Positions 24,750 to 34,012 of a stretch of 64,000 nucleotides of DNA are shown one piece after another. Positions within the stretch are counted from its first letter, which is position 1, and every line of letters begins with the position of its first letter. Both the position numbers and the translations under genes were made by a program. Origin of the DNA: Sva-07 sp031426215. Its GTDB lineage: Bacteria; Actinomycetota; Acidimicrobiia; Acidimicrobiales; Ilumatobacteraceae. Location of the stretch: assembly GCA_031426215.1 (NCBI GenBank), contig JANPKU010000095.1, forward strand, positions 1 to 64,000, given 5' to 3'. Under the pieces are notes generated by a model. The model searched no databases. It had not been told where the DNA came from and saw nothing but the letters and a program-made list of their open reading frames with translations.

Positions 24750-25604
24750 TCAGGGTGTTGGCGTTGGGGCGATGGTGACCCATCGGAGGGTGCGGGTGAC
24801 GATCTCCCCAGCGGGACGCAACGCCACCGCCTCCGACACCGGCAGCCAGGGCAGGCGCAGCGGCAGCCGAGTCCACGCAGGCATCAGCCCGACTGCGGCA
24901 CCGGCAATCAGGCTGTAGGGAACACGAGCAGCGAGCGGCAGCGGCGGCTGCAGGAGCAGGTAGCGAGCCGCCGCACGCGCCTCGCTGGTGCCGCGAAGTT
25001 CGGGACGGAACGCGGCGAGACGGATGCGCAGTCGTGCCTCGGTGTCGGGTGGGTCGACAACCCCGAGTGCACGCGCCACCACGGCGGTGTCGGCGATGTA
25101 CTGGTCGCGGTCGGCCCCGACCAGCGGTTCGTCTCCGTAGCGGTCGTGGGCCGCCAGAAAACTGTCGAGCTCCGCGATGTGGACCCACTCGAGCAGGTGC
25201 GGGTCGTTCGCGGCGTACGGTTCGCCGTTCGAAGCGACGCCCTCCACACGGCGGTGCACGCGGTGGACCACGTCGACGGCTCGCTGGGCCTGAGATGCCG
25301 GCCCGAACGTGGTGGCTGCGAGAAAGTCGGCGGTTCGCTGGAGACGACCCCACGGATCGCGGCGGTAGTCGGAATGCTGTGCGACGCCCGCCATCGCCAG
25401 CGGATGCAGGGACTGGAACAGCAGCGCCCGTAAACCGCCGATGAACATGGAGGCGTCGGCATGCACCTGTCGGATCGGTGCATCGTCGGCGAACCATCCC
25501 GGCTCGCCGGTGTCGAACAGCTCGGCGTGTCGGGTGGGGGCCTCGGGTCCGATCACCCGAGACCTCACCTGCTCGCCGAGCCACGAGCGAACATCCAGGG
25601 CCAT
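24750..25604 (-). CDS. MpaB/DUF2236-family oxygenase-like protein
   Basis: From ATG 25604, 284 residues. The helical DUF2236 core is clear: QVHADASMFIGGLRALLFQS, LHPLAMAGVAQHSDYRRDPW, GRLQRTADFLAATTFG and DPHLLEWVHIAELDSFLAAH. Family members (MpaB, latex-clearing protein) bind b-type heme or act as oxygenases; the His residues in LHPLAM and LLEWVH are candidate ligands. A frame open far upstream is antisense to the transporter gene. Divergent from the transporter by 39 bases, so the two may share a control region. Confidence 0.85.
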   Translation of the reverse strand: MALDVRSWLGEQVRSRVIGPEAPTRHAELFDTGEPGWFADDAPIRQVHADASMFIGGLRALLFQSLHPLAMAGVAQHSDYRRDPWGRLQRTADFLAATTFGPASQAQRAVDVVHRVHRRVEGVASNGEPYAANDPHLLEWVHIAELDSFLAAHDRYGDEPLVGADRDQYIADTAVVARALGVVDPPDTEARLRIRLAAFRPELRGTSEARAAARYLLLQPPLPLAARVPYSLIAGAAVGLMPAWTRLPLRLPWLPVSEAVALRPAGEIVTRTLRWVTIAPTPTP

Positions 25605-25643
25605 TGGCCCATCGTGCCACGACCTCGTGAGTACCATCCGGAC

Positions 25644-26870
25644 GTGCCCGAAGAAATGCTGCCCGAGCCGGAGACAGCGTCTGTCGTGTCCGCCACGTCG
25701 GACCGTCGCCCGACTGACGCCGAGGGTCGGCCACTCGAACGACGGGCTGGCGGTCGGGCCCTGCCGTCGTGGGTGCTTCCTGCGATCGTCTTGTTCTGGA
25801 TCGGCTACCTGCTGACCTTCACGACGCGGCATGTCTTCCATCGGCTGTCGTCGCTGTTGGTGCTGCTGCTCGTGTCGGTGTTCCTCTCGTTGGCCATCGA
25901 GCCAGGCGTCAACAAGCTGGCCGCTCGTGGGTGGCGGCGTGGTCGGGCCACGATCTCGATCCTGCTCGGCGTGCTGGTGGCCTTCCTGATCTTCGCGGGG
26001 GCGGTCGGCACGCTCGTCGGCACCCAGGTCGCCGACCTGCTGTCGGAGTCCGATGCCTACATCACCGACACGGTCAACTTCCTCAACGACAACTTCGGCA
26101 CCAACATCGATCCGCAGGACGTGATCGACGAGTTCAACGATCCGAATGGTCGAGTACAGGAGTTCGTCCAATCGCAGAGCGACGAGGCCGTTCGGTTGTC
26201 GTTGACCCTGGTCGCAGTGATCTTCCAAGGGCTGTCGGTGCTGCTGTTCACCTACTACCTGGTGGCCGACGGCCCTCGGATGCGGCGCGGGATCTGTTCG
26301 CGCCTCAACCCGACGCGTCAGGCGCAGGTGCTCAGGGCCTGGGAGCTTGCGATCACCAAGACGGGCGGCTATCTCTACTCGCGGGCGCTGCTCGCATTGC
26401 TGTCGGCGTTCTTCCATTGGGTCGTCTTCCAGTCGATCGGCACCCCTGCGCCCATCGCCCTTGCGTTGTGGGTGGGCCTCGTCAGCCAGTTCTTGCCAGT
26501 GGTCGGTACGTACCTCGCCGGGATCTTGCCGGTGCTGTTGACATTGCTCGACTCGCCGCTGAAGGCGGCGATCGTGATCGGGTTCATCCTCGTGTACCAG
26601 CAGATCGAGAACTACTTCTTCGCGCCGCGTATCACCGCTCGCACCATGGAGCTCCACCCGGCGGTGGCGTTCGGTGCCGCGCTCGGAGGTGCGGCTCTGC
26701 TCGGCTTCGTCGGAGCGTTGCTGGCGTTGCCCGCTGCGGCGATGTTCCAGGCGCTCTCGAGTGAGTGGGGCAACCGGTACGCAGTGGTCGACAACGAGCT
26801 CACCGCCATGCCGAAGCCCCGATCGTCCCGATCGAGCGGCAGTCCGAACGCGCCGCCCGATCCTGCATGA
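25644..26870 (+). CDS. AI-2E/UPF0118-family transporter
   Basis: From GTG 25644 (ATG 25656 also possible), 408 residues with eight hydrophobic segments and a long extracellular loop (about 140-195). SALLVLLLVSVFLSLAIEPG-like N-terminal helices and GLVSQFLPVVGTYLAGILPV plus GFILVYQQIENYFFAPRITA are the conserved blocks of this family, which includes TqsA and Na+/H+ antiporters. The substrate is undetermined. Its TGA overlaps the ATG of the asparaginase gene. Confidence 0.87.
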   Translation: MPEEMLPEPETASVVSATSDRRPTDAEGRPLERRAGGRALPSWVLPAIVLFWIGYLLTFTTRHVFHRLSSLLVLLLVSVFLSLAIEPGVNKLAARGWRRGRATISILLGVLVAFLIFAGAVGTLVGTQVADLLSESDAYITDTVNFLNDNFGTNIDPQDVIDEFNDPNGRVQEFVQSQSDEAVRLSLTLVAVIFQGLSVLLFTYYLVADGPRMRRGICSRLNPTRQAQVLRAWELAITKTGGYLYSRALLALLSAFFHWVVFQSIGTPAPIALALWVGLVSQFLPVVGTYLAGILPVLLTLLDSPLKAAIVIGFILVYQQIENYFFAPRITARTMELHPAVAFGAALGGAALLGFVGALLALPAAAMFQALSSEWGNRYAVVDNELTAMPKPRSSRSSGSPNAPPDPA

Positions 26871-27835
26871 CGCGGTTCGACGACCGGGTGGCCCCGATCG
26901 CGGTGGCCACACGCAGCGGTCTGGAGGAGTCGGTTCACCACGGTGCCGGCGTGGCGATCGGCTCCGATGGGACCGTGGTGGCCGCGATCGGTGATCCGAA
27001 TCTCGCGATCTATCCACGATCGTGCCTCAAGCCGATGCAGGCCCATGCCATGCTGGTCCTCGGGCTCGAACTCGACGACGACCAGCTCGCGGTCGCGTGT
27101 GCGAGCCACGAGGGGTCAGCGCCGCATCTCGCAGCGGTCAGATCGATCCTGGCTCGGTACGAACTCGACGAGAGCGACCTTTCCAACACGCCGGATCGTC
27201 CGTACGGTGCAGCGGCGAGGGCAAGCGCCAGGGTCGCAGGAGTCGAGCCGTCGTCGTTGCAACAGAATTGCTCGGGCAAACACGCGGCGATGTTGGCCAC
27301 TTGTCGAATCAACGGTTGGCCGATCGACACCTACCTCGAACCGGATCATCCGTTGCAAGCTGCGATCACCGCTGAGATCGAGGCGCTCGGTGCTGCGGTG
27401 ACGCACGTCGGCGTCGACGGGTGTGGAGCACCGACCCACGCAATGACGCTCGCCGATCTGGCCAGGGTGTTCGCAGCGTTGGCTGCACCCGGTTCGATCG
27501 TCGGACGTGCGATGTCGTCGCATCCGTCGATGGTGGGCGGGCCGACGCGCGACGTCACGCTCTGGATGCAAGCCGTCCCGACACTGGTCGCGAAGGAGGG
27601 AGCGGCGGGTGTGATGGCCGCCGGCCTCGCCGATGGCCGAGCAATCGCGTTCAAGGTGGCCGACGGCAGTGACGCCGCACGCCGGGCCGTCGTGGCGGAG
27701 GCGCTGCGATCCGCTGGCGTCGATGTCGATGCGATTTCAGCGAGCACCGCTCGACAGTTCGATGTGCCCGTCCTCGGTCACGGCAGGACCGTCGGTCTCC
27801 TCGAGGCACTCGAGTGGACGCAATGCACTTCCTGA
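26867..27835 (+). CDS. Asparaginase (class 3, Rhizobium etli type)
   Basis: This 322-residue protein has the conserved blocks of the PF06089 asparaginase family: SCLKPMQAHAMLVLGL (catalytic Ser and Lys), VACASHEGSAPHLAAVRSIL, QQNCSGKHAAMLATCRINGW and VDGCGAPTHAMTLADLARVF (zinc-site Cys residues). It hydrolyses L-asparagine to aspartate and ammonia. It overlaps the upstream transporter by four bases and the MBL gene downstream by 13, forming a three-gene set. Confidence 0.9.
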   Translation: MTRFDDRVAPIAVATRSGLEESVHHGAGVAIGSDGTVVAAIGDPNLAIYPRSCLKPMQAHAMLVLGLELDDDQLAVACASHEGSAPHLAAVRSILARYELDESDLSNTPDRPYGAAARASARVAGVEPSSLQQNCSGKHAAMLATCRINGWPIDTYLEPDHPLQAAITAEIEALGAAVTHVGVDGCGAPTHAMTLADLARVFAALAAPGSIVGRAMSSHPSMVGGPTRDVTLWMQAVPTLVAKEGAAGVMAAGLADGRAIAFKVADGSDAARRAVVAEALRSAGVDVDAISASTARQFDVPVLGHGRTVGLLEALEWTQCTS

Positions 27836-28842
27836 CCCTCGACCGCGAGTCGTTCACCTACGGGGCGGCGATGCCGATCGCTCCGCTCGTGCGGCGCGTG
27901 ATCGCGGAGAATCCGTCGAAGTTCACGTATCACGGCACCGGGACCTACATCGTCGGTGGCGATGCCGAGGGGCGAGGTGACGTCGTCGTCGTCGACCCGG
28001 GCCCGCGCCTCGACAGCCATCGTGACGCGCTTGCCTCGGCGCTCGCCGGCAGCACCGTTCGCGCCATCTTGATCACCCACTGCCATGCCGACCATTCACC
28101 GCTCGCTGCGTGGCTCGCTGCCGAGACCGGGGCCCCCACCATGGCATTCGGTCCTCACGGTGACGACACCTGGGACATCGGCGACGATCCGCCGGAGGTG
28201 GTGGCAGCCGAGGCGCGCGAGGCCGAGGAACGGCGCGCCGACGCTGAAGCGGTCGACGGGAAGAATTCGGTCGAGCCGGTGATCGAAGAATCGACCGATC
28301 GCGAGTTCACGCCCGATGTCGTCATCGGCACCGGCGACGAGGTCGCAGCGGGTGACGGCTGGGCGATGACCGCGTTGCACACACCGGGGCACACTTCGAA
28401 CCACACGTGCTTCGTGCTCGACGACGGCACCGCCCGGACGATCTTCACCGGCGACCACGTCATGGGGTGGAGCACCACCGTGGTGTCACCGCCCGACGGC
28501 GAGATGGCGGCGTACCTCGAGTCGTTGCGAATCGTGGCCGGTCGTCACGATGACGTGGCCATCCCGACGCACGGTCCGCCGATTGCCGACCCGTCCGAGT
28601 TCGTCACCGAGCTGATCGAGCACCGCCTCCAGCGCGAGCGCCAGATACTCGACGCCGTGCGCTCGGGCCTCCACACGATTCCGGTGATCGTCGAGTCGTT
28701 GTACGGCGACGTTCGGCGCGAGCTGCACAAGCCGGCCCGGCGGAGCGTGCTGGCTCATCTGGTCAAGTTGGTCGCTGACGACACCGTCGCCCTCGACGGC
28801 GCGATCATGCCGCGACTCGACGCCTCGTACCGGGCGGTTTGA
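27823..28842 (+). CDS. Metallo-beta-lactamase-fold hydrolase (LACTB2-like)
   Basis: From ATG 27823, 339 residues (GTG 27814 adds three). The zinc motif is THCHADHSPL (HxHxDH), followed by HTPGHTSNHTCFVLDDG, TGDHVMGWSTT and IPTHGPPI. The C-terminal helix-rich domain (EHRLQRERQILDAVRSGLHT, PARRSVLAHLVKL) is the winged-helix tail of the LACTB2/RNase Z-like group, which includes endoribonucleases. A charged insert of about 45 residues (EAREAEERRADAEAVDG) precedes the third zinc ligand. Confidence 0.88.
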   Translation: MHFLTLDRESFTYGAAMPIAPLVRRVIAENPSKFTYHGTGTYIVGGDAEGRGDVVVVDPGPRLDSHRDALASALAGSTVRAILITHCHADHSPLAAWLAAETGAPTMAFGPHGDDTWDIGDDPPEVVAAEAREAEERRADAEAVDGKNSVEPVIEESTDREFTPDVVIGTGDEVAAGDGWAMTALHTPGHTSNHTCFVLDDGTARTIFTGDHVMGWSTTVVSPPDGEMAAYLESLRIVAGRHDDVAIPTHGPPIADPSEFVTELIEHRLQRERQILDAVRSGLHTIPVIVESLYGDVRRELHKPARRSVLAHLVKLVADDTVALDGAIMPRLDASYRAV

Positions 28843-28848
28843 TCCCGC

Positions 28849-30057
28849 TCACCAGTGGCTGGACTGGATCTCGTATCCGGAGGCGCGCGCCGACTCGATC
28901 AGCGTGGCCGCCTGGTCGCCGCTGCGCACCGCGAACGTGGCATGGATGCCCGTCTCGCGGACGTGAAGCTCGAGTCCTTCGCGAACGTGTTGCACCTCGA
29001 TCAGGTCGGCACCTCCGTCGGCGAACACCGCGAGAAGGTGAGCGAGCGACCCGGGTTGGTCGTCGATGCGGGCCACGACCGACAGTCGCCGCCCGGCGCT
29101 GTTCTCGTGTCGACGAATCAGGCTCGGCACGACGCCGAGGTCGACGTTGCCTCCGGACAGCACGATGCAAGTCGATCCTTCGGAGCTGGGCGTCACCGAC
29201 CCCGACAGCAGAGCCGACACCCCGACGGCCCCCGCGCCCTCGACGTAGAGCTTCGCCCGATCCATCAACAGCACCATCGCGTCGGCGATGGCGTCTTCGT
29301 CGACCGTGACGATCTCGTCGACCCATCGCTCGACGAGTGGTCCCGTCAGTTCGCCTGGGTACTTGACGGCGATCCCATCCGCGAGCGTGACGACGGGTCC
29401 GTCTGCAGGTGTGCCACCGGCATAGGGCGCGCAGACGGACGCTTGAACACCGATCACCCGCACGTCGGGTCGAAGTGACTTGACCGCGATCGCGGTACCG
29501 CTGATCAGTCCGCCGCCCCCCAGCGGGACGACGATGGTCGCGAGATCGTCGATGTCCTCGACCAGTTCCAGCCCGAGCGTGCCCTGCCCGGCGACGACTG
29601 CAGGATCGTCGAACGGTGCGCAGAACGTCATTCCGGTGGCGCGTGCTCGCTCCTTTGCCGCGACCACTGCCTCGGCGAGAGCGGCGCCGTGTTCGACGAC
29701 GGTGGCACCGAGGGCACGGCACGCGTTGATCTTGCCGATTGCGGCGCCCACCGGAACGAAGATCTCACAGGGCACGCCGAAGTGCTGCGCGGCGAACGCG
29801 AGTGCCTGGGCGTGGTTGCCGGCACTGCCGGTGGTGACGCCCCGTAACGCTCTGGGACCCAACGAGGCAACCTTGTTGGTCGCGCCCCGGATCTTGAACG
29901 CTCCGGTTCTCTGCAGGTTCTCGGCCTTGAGCACGACGTTGCCGCCGCCGATGCCGGAGGACAGCGTGAGCGAGCTGATCACGGGCGTGTGCTTCACGAC
30001 GTCCGCGATCACGACGCGGGCTGCTCGGATGTCGTCGAGGTCGACGTCGTGCTCCAC
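28849..30057 (-). CDS. ilvA: Threonine ammonia-lyase
   Basis: This 402-residue PLP enzyme (GTG start) has GAFKIRGATNKVASL with the Schiff-base Lys55, SAGNHAQALAFAAQHFGVPC, the phosphate-binding PLGGGGLISGTAIAV and a C-terminal ACT domain (about 330-402: ARIDDQPGSLAHLLAVFADG). It deaminates threonine to 2-oxobutyrate for isoleucine synthesis or catabolism; the ACT tail gives allosteric control. Length and single ACT domain match the TIGR01127 type (catabolic or biosynthetic). Convergent with the MBL gene. Confidence 0.92.
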   Translation of the reverse strand: MEHDVDLDDIRAARVVIADVVKHTPVISSLTLSSGIGGGNVVLKAENLQRTGAFKIRGATNKVASLGPRALRGVTTGSAGNHAQALAFAAQHFGVPCEIFVPVGAAIGKINACRALGATVVEHGAALAEAVVAAKERARATGMTFCAPFDDPAVVAGQGTLGLELVEDIDDLATIVVPLGGGGLISGTAIAVKSLRPDVRVIGVQASVCAPYAGGTPADGPVVTLADGIAVKYPGELTGPLVERWVDEIVTVDEDAIADAMVLLMDRAKLYVEGAGAVGVSALLSGSVTPSSEGSTCIVLSGGNVDLGVVPSLIRRHENSAGRRLSVVARIDDQPGSLAHLLAVFADGGADLIEVQHVREGLELHVRETGIHATFAVRSGDQAATLIESARASGYEIQSSHW

Positions 30058-30111
30058 GGTCGCACCGTACCGCGAGACGCTGCGTTGCGATCGACGGTCA
30101 GTGGCGGGAAT

Positions 30112-31305
30112 TCATTCGTCTTCGGGCAGCGGGTGTTCGGGCAGCTTGCGCACACGGGCACGCCGCCTACGTCGAGCGGGGATCATGTCGCGCATCTGGT
30201 CGAGATTGCCGAAACACAACAGCCGGTCGTTCGCCTCGAGCTTGCGGGAGTCGCGCGGGTTGGGGATCACGTCGGTGTCGCGGTGCAGGGTCAGCACGGT
30301 GATGTCGCGATCACGTAGACCCGATTCCCCGATCGTCTTGCCGACGAAGTCGCCGGCCTCACGCACGAGGAGTTCGGCGACGCCGTAGCCGGTACTCACG
30401 GACAGTCGCTGACGTACGTCGAGTTCGGGGAACGCGACCTGATTGGCAACGTGATCGATGATCGCTCCGGCAACGTCGAGATCGGTGGCGCGCTCGATCC
30501 CCTCCAATCCTGGTGACGAGTTGACCTCCATCACGAGTGGTCCGTCATTACCCTCCAACATGTCGACTCCGGCAACGCGGAGCCCCATGATCTGCGCGGC
30601 GCGTACGGCGGTCCGCTCGTACTTCGAATCGAGTGTGACGCCCTCGACAGTGCCGCCGCGGTGGACGTTCGAGCGGAACTCGTCGCCCTGCGCAGTTCGA
30701 CGCATCGCCGCAACGACTCGATCACCGACGACGAGCGCGCGGATGTCGCGGCCCTTGCTCTCGGCGATGAACTCTTGGATCAGCACGTTCTGGTTGGTGT
30801 TGTGGAGCGTCTCGATGATGGCCTCGGCGACCTTCTTGTCCGGAGCGAGGATCACCCCGATTCCCTGCGTGCCCTCGAGCAGCTTGATCACGACCGGAGC
30901 GCCACCGACCCGTTCGATCGCTGGCAGGACGTCCTTTCGGTCACGCACGAACGCCGTCTTCGGCATCCCGATGTCGTGGCGCGACAGGATCTGGATCGCT
31001 CGCAGCTTGTCGCGAGAGTTGGTGATGCCGTTGGCGGTGTTGGGCGTGAAGACGTCCATCTGCTCGAACTGACGGACCACGGCCGAGCCGAAGTAGGTGA
31101 TCGACGCACCGACACGAGGGATGACGGCGTCGTAGTCCGACAGCGGCTTGCCACGGAACTGGAGGTCGGGTTCGCTGCCGGAGAGATCGATCGCGAAGCG
31201 CAAGGTGTCGAGCACCTTGCACTGATGGCCACGATCGAGTGCAGCGAGCTTGAGGCGTTTGGTGCTGTACGAGCGCGGCGCCCGAGACAGGATGGCGAGC
31301 TTCAC
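30112..31305 (-). CDS. rimK: RimK-type ATP-grasp ligase fused to a TrkA-C (RCK_C) domain
   Basis: This 397-residue protein (GTG start) has residues 1-290 as RimK: VGASITYFGSAVVRQFEQMD, APVVIKLLEGTQGIGVILAP (ATP-grasp), RRTAQGDEFRSNVHRGGTVE and LVMEVNSSPGLEGIERAT. RimK adds glutamates to the C-terminus of ribosomal protein S6. Residues about 305-380 (VSTGYGVAELLVREAGDFVG, KTIGESGLRDRDITVLTLHR) form a TrkA-C/RCK_C ligand-binding domain, which is not part of classic RimK. The last ~20 residues are Arg-rich. GTGA overlap with the RimB-like gene upstream. Confidence 0.88.
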   Translation of the reverse strand: MKLAILSRAPRSYSTKRLKLAALDRGHQCKVLDTLRFAIDLSGSEPDLQFRGKPLSDYDAVIPRVGASITYFGSAVVRQFEQMDVFTPNTANGITNSRDKLRAIQILSRHDIGMPKTAFVRDRKDVLPAIERVGGAPVVIKLLEGTQGIGVILAPDKKVAEAIIETLHNTNQNVLIQEFIAESKGRDIRALVVGDRVVAAMRRTAQGDEFRSNVHRGGTVEGVTLDSKYERTAVRAAQIMGLRVAGVDMLEGNDGPLVMEVNSSPGLEGIERATDLDVAGAIIDHVANQVAFPELDVRQRLSVSTGYGVAELLVREAGDFVGKTIGESGLRDRDITVLTLHRDTDVIPNPRDSRKLEANDRLLCFGNLDQMRDMIPARRRRRARVRKLPEHPLPEDE

Positions 31306-31841
31306 GTCGTGCTCGTGGTCGCGTGGGTGCGGCGAGTCGTTGCGGGCAGTGGCTCGTCGGTTGCCTCGCTGCGGTTGCGGCGTCGAACCGACTTGTCGGG
31401 CCGGCCGCCGAGGTAGGACACGCCGGGATCGATGAGGAACCGGTGTCGGAGTGCTTCACGTCCGACCAGCATGCGGAACCCCATCTCGTCGCGCCGCGTC
31501 AGTGTGACTTCGGCGGTGACGGCGTGACCGGCGAGCACGATCGAGGTGCGAACGACGGGACGGTGCTCGACGTCGCCGGAGGAACTCCTGACGTCGCGGG
31601 TGGCGACGACTGCAGCTTCGGCGACGACGGAGTCGGCCGTCGAGCGTTGCCATGGGTGCACGTCGAAACGCACCCACGGGCTTCCGTCTCGGTCGAACCA
31701 TTCCAGACCGAATGCATGGAGCGATGACGTGCGGGCCCCGGTGTCGACCTTGGCCTTCATGTGGGCCACGTTCCAGGTGGGGAGCGCCACCCACTCGCGC
31801 CATCCCAGCGTGGTCGGTTCGGGGCGCTTGGCCGGAGACAC
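31302..31841 (-). CDS. RimB-like ATP-dependent zinc protease family (retropepsin-like)
   Basis: This 179-residue protein (GTG start) contains KVDTGARTSSLHA with DTG at 33-35, ATRDVRSSSGDVEHRPVVRT, TLTRRDEMGFRMLVGREALR and RFLIDPGVSYLGG, matching the DUF785/'ATP-dependent zinc protease' family with an aspartic-peptidase-like fold. In pseudomonads RimB modulates RimK. It overlaps rimK by four bases, so a coupled RimB-RimK module is present. The last ~25 residues are Ser/Thr/Arg-rich and variable. Confidence 0.88.
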   Translation of the reverse strand: MSPAKRPEPTTLGWREWVALPTWNVAHMKAKVDTGARTSSLHAFGLEWFDRDGSPWVRFDVHPWQRSTADSVVAEAAVVATRDVRSSSGDVEHRPVVRTSIVLAGHAVTAEVTLTRRDEMGFRMLVGREALRHRFLIDPGVSYLGGRPDKSVRRRNRSEATDEPLPATTRRTHATTSTT

Positions 31842-32028
31842 GCGGGAACGCTATCGCCCTGGTGATCGTCACTGCGCGGCTGAATGCCGGTGCAGCGTCC
31901 CGATGCGACGCCGGCCGCGTGAGCGATGTCACAGCACGAACACACGGGGCGACGTCGGAGTGCGTCTCTTGCATGGCAGGATCGGAGTCGTAACACAACC
32001 GTAATATTGAATTCGACACGAGGAACAC

Positions 32029-32850
32029 ATGCTCACCTGGTTCGCCTCGGCCTCCGAGGCCCTCATCCTGCTTCCCATCGCGATCGTCCTGTCGTGGCTC
32101 GCCCGCACCGCGATCCGCACGCTGACGCGCCGCGCGGTTCGTCGGGGGCAGCGAGCCGACGGTACGTGGCGGGTTCGTCTCGACCGGCTCGGCGACTGCG
32201 GTCAGGCCGATGTCCGCAAGCGCCAGCGTGCCGACGCGGTCGCCCGGATGCTCGGCCGTCTGGTCACCGTGGTGATCTTCGTGTTCGCCGTCTTTGCAGC
32301 GCTCGAGATCCTCGGCGTCGACTTGGCGTTCGCGATATCCAGCGCCGGCTTCGTCGGGTTGGCCATTGCGCTCAGCGCCCAGGATTTCGTCAAGGACTTC
32401 CTGGGGGGCACCCGTGCGTTGCTCGAGGATCGCTACGCCGTCGGCGACGATGTGGTGTTGCGGATCGCCGGCACCGAGGTGCGCGGCACCGTTGACCTCA
32501 TCGGCTCGGCGTCGATTCGGCTCCGTACTCCCGACGGTGCGACCTGGCACGCCGGCCACCATTCGGTCGAGGCGGTCACCAACCTCTCGCAGCTGCCGTC
32601 GGTGAGCGACATCGAGGTGCCCTTCGACGACTGGGCGGCCGCCGACGAGCAGCATGCCATGGCCCGCTTGGCCGAGGCGTCGAACGATGTCGGGCTCACC
32701 GGGGTGGTGTTCCTGCGCGACATCGAGACCCACGAACCCGAGTCCGGCGATGAGGTGGTGGTCGACACGGTGACCATCCGGGTCAAGACCAACCGCCCGC
32801 TCAGTAGTCCCGAGACCGAGATCGTGCGCAACAAACTCCTCGAACGCTGA
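32029..32850 (+). CDS. MscS-family mechanosensitive channel
   Basis: This 273-residue protein has hydrophobic segments at about 5-25, 75-96 and 100-122, with the pore helix region AISSAGFVGLAIALSAQDFV, KDFLGGTRALLEDRYAVGDD, then the beta domain (VRGTVDLIGSASIRLRTPDG). This is the MscS/YnaI-type core with a shortened N-terminus. GAGG six bases before the ATG is a plausible ribosome site, and an AT-rich TAATATTGAATT tract lies just upstream. Opens under membrane tension to release solutes. Monocistronic. Confidence 0.88.
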   Translation: MLTWFASASEALILLPIAIVLSWLARTAIRTLTRRAVRRGQRADGTWRVRLDRLGDCGQADVRKRQRADAVARMLGRLVTVVIFVFAVFAALEILGVDLAFAISSAGFVGLAIALSAQDFVKDFLGGTRALLEDRYAVGDDVVLRIAGTEVRGTVDLIGSASIRLRTPDGATWHAGHHSVEAVTNLSQLPSVSDIEVPFDDWAAADEQHAMARLAEASNDVGLTGVVFLRDIETHEPESGDEVVVDTVTIRVKTNRPLSSPETEIVRNKLLER

Positions 32851-32913
32851 GCGTCAACGCCCCAGCGCGCCGAATTGCGCCGGTGGCCAATCGGTTCCGG
32901 GTCAGTCCCGGGG

Positions 32914-33876
32914 TCAGTGGCCGAATTCGGTGGTGATCACTCGGCCGACGCGTTGGCCGGCGCTCGGGGCGAGGTCGGTGACCACGAACGATCGCTGCAG
33001 CCACCGGTCGTAGCCGTCGAAGCGAGCAGTGAAGGGCGAGCGGCCGTGCACGGCGATGTTGTTGTCGACAACGAGCAGGTCGCCGGGTTCGAGCACCACG
33101 GACGTCTTGATCTCCTCGATCAGGTTGCGGACCTGTACGAGCACATCTTCGGCTTCGGTGTCGATGCCGACGGTGAGATCGGCGTCGAACACGAACGTCG
33201 GCTCCTCGAGGGTTCCGGTGATCAGCGGTTGTGGCGAACCCAACTCGTTGGTTCGCCCACCGAGGAAGCTGACGTCGACCGCAGTGCGAAAGCGCGGCTC
33301 GAACATGGTCTCGACCACCTCGCCGGGAAGGCGATCCATCAGTTCGTGGACCGACACGAGCGTGGTGTGCGCTGATGGATCGCCGCGCAGACACAACAGG
33401 AGCAGGTACCGAGGTCGAAATGGATGGAACGCGGTTTCGGTGTGGAACATCAGGTTCGAGCGAGACGACGTGGACGTTTGACGGTCGGCGTCTGTCTGGG
33501 TGGGCACGATGTTCTGCACGATGCGGCCGCCGTGTTCGGGGAGGTACCCGACAGGTTGGCCGAGGCGGCGGGCCACCGTCAGCAGGGTGAGTTCGGTCTC
33601 CGAGTCCTTGGCGACCGGTGACTCGGGCGTCGCTGGGGTCGGCGGGAGATCGCCGATCGGGGCGTTGCGGATCAGCAGTGCGCCGGAGCGATGTGACTCG
33701 GATGCGAACCGCACGATTGCGTCGTCGACGTCAATGGGCAGGTTGCGGGCGCTGAGTGCGGCATGGCGAACCAGGTTCTCGTCGAGCTGATGGTCGGACG
33801 GCGTGAGCCTGACCCAGCCCGAGGCGTCGACGGAGGTGGGCGAGCAATGCGTGGTCGTGGCACTCGTCGTCGGCAT
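32914..33876 (-). CDS. Fe(II)/2-oxoglutarate oxygenase, clavaminate-synthase/VioC-like
   Basis: The ATG at 33876 is preceded five bases earlier by GAGGAGG (33888-33882), which decides it over the longer reading; 320 residues. The facial triad reads HTETAFHPFRPRYLLLLCLR (H145, E147) and NNIAVHGRSPFTARFDGYDR (H277), with R291 14 residues later as the 2-oxoglutarate-binding arginine. This spacing and the HTE...RPRYLLL block match the clavaminate synthase / L-arginine beta-hydroxylase group. Substrate unproven; an amino acid is likely. It is divergent from an RpiR regulator that precedes agmatine genes, which hints at arginine metabolism. Confidence 0.82.
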   Translation of the reverse strand: MPTTSATTTHCSPTSVDASGWVRLTPSDHQLDENLVRHAALSARNLPIDVDDAIVRFASESHRSGALLIRNAPIGDLPPTPATPESPVAKDSETELTLLTVARRLGQPVGYLPEHGGRIVQNIVPTQTDADRQTSTSSRSNLMFHTETAFHPFRPRYLLLLCLRGDPSAHTTLVSVHELMDRLPGEVVETMFEPRFRTAVDVSFLGGRTNELGSPQPLITGTLEEPTFVFDADLTVGIDTEAEDVLVQVRNLIEEIKTSVVLEPGDLLVVDNNIAVHGRSPFTARFDGYDRWLQRSFVVTDLAPSAGQRVGRVITTEFGH

Positions 33877-33925
33877 TGTCGCCTCCTCGGGTCTAGGGTG
33901 GAACAGACGTGCCGACACTAGCACA

Positions 33926-33940
33926 TTTCTGAAACGTTCG
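33926..33940. promoter_or_regulatory. Candidate operator between the oxygenase and rpiR genes
   Basis: TTTCTGAAA (33926-33934) is a nine-base palindrome overlapping GAAACGTTC (33931-33939), in the 136-base divergent region. RpiR-type regulators often bind GAAA/TTTC half-sites. This is by eye only, with no second copy in the window to support it. Confidence 0.25.
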
Positions 33941-34012
33941 CTATCAGCACGGGCACCACACCGGGCCGACGGTCACTGGTGCGCAACCGCCGCCAGCTAC
34001 GGTGACCAGTCC

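Noticed and set aside
25605..27017. Long 5' extension of the MpaB-like gene on the minus strand
   Set aside because: It is antisense to the AI-2E transporter and asparaginase genes; homology begins at MALDVRSW (25604).
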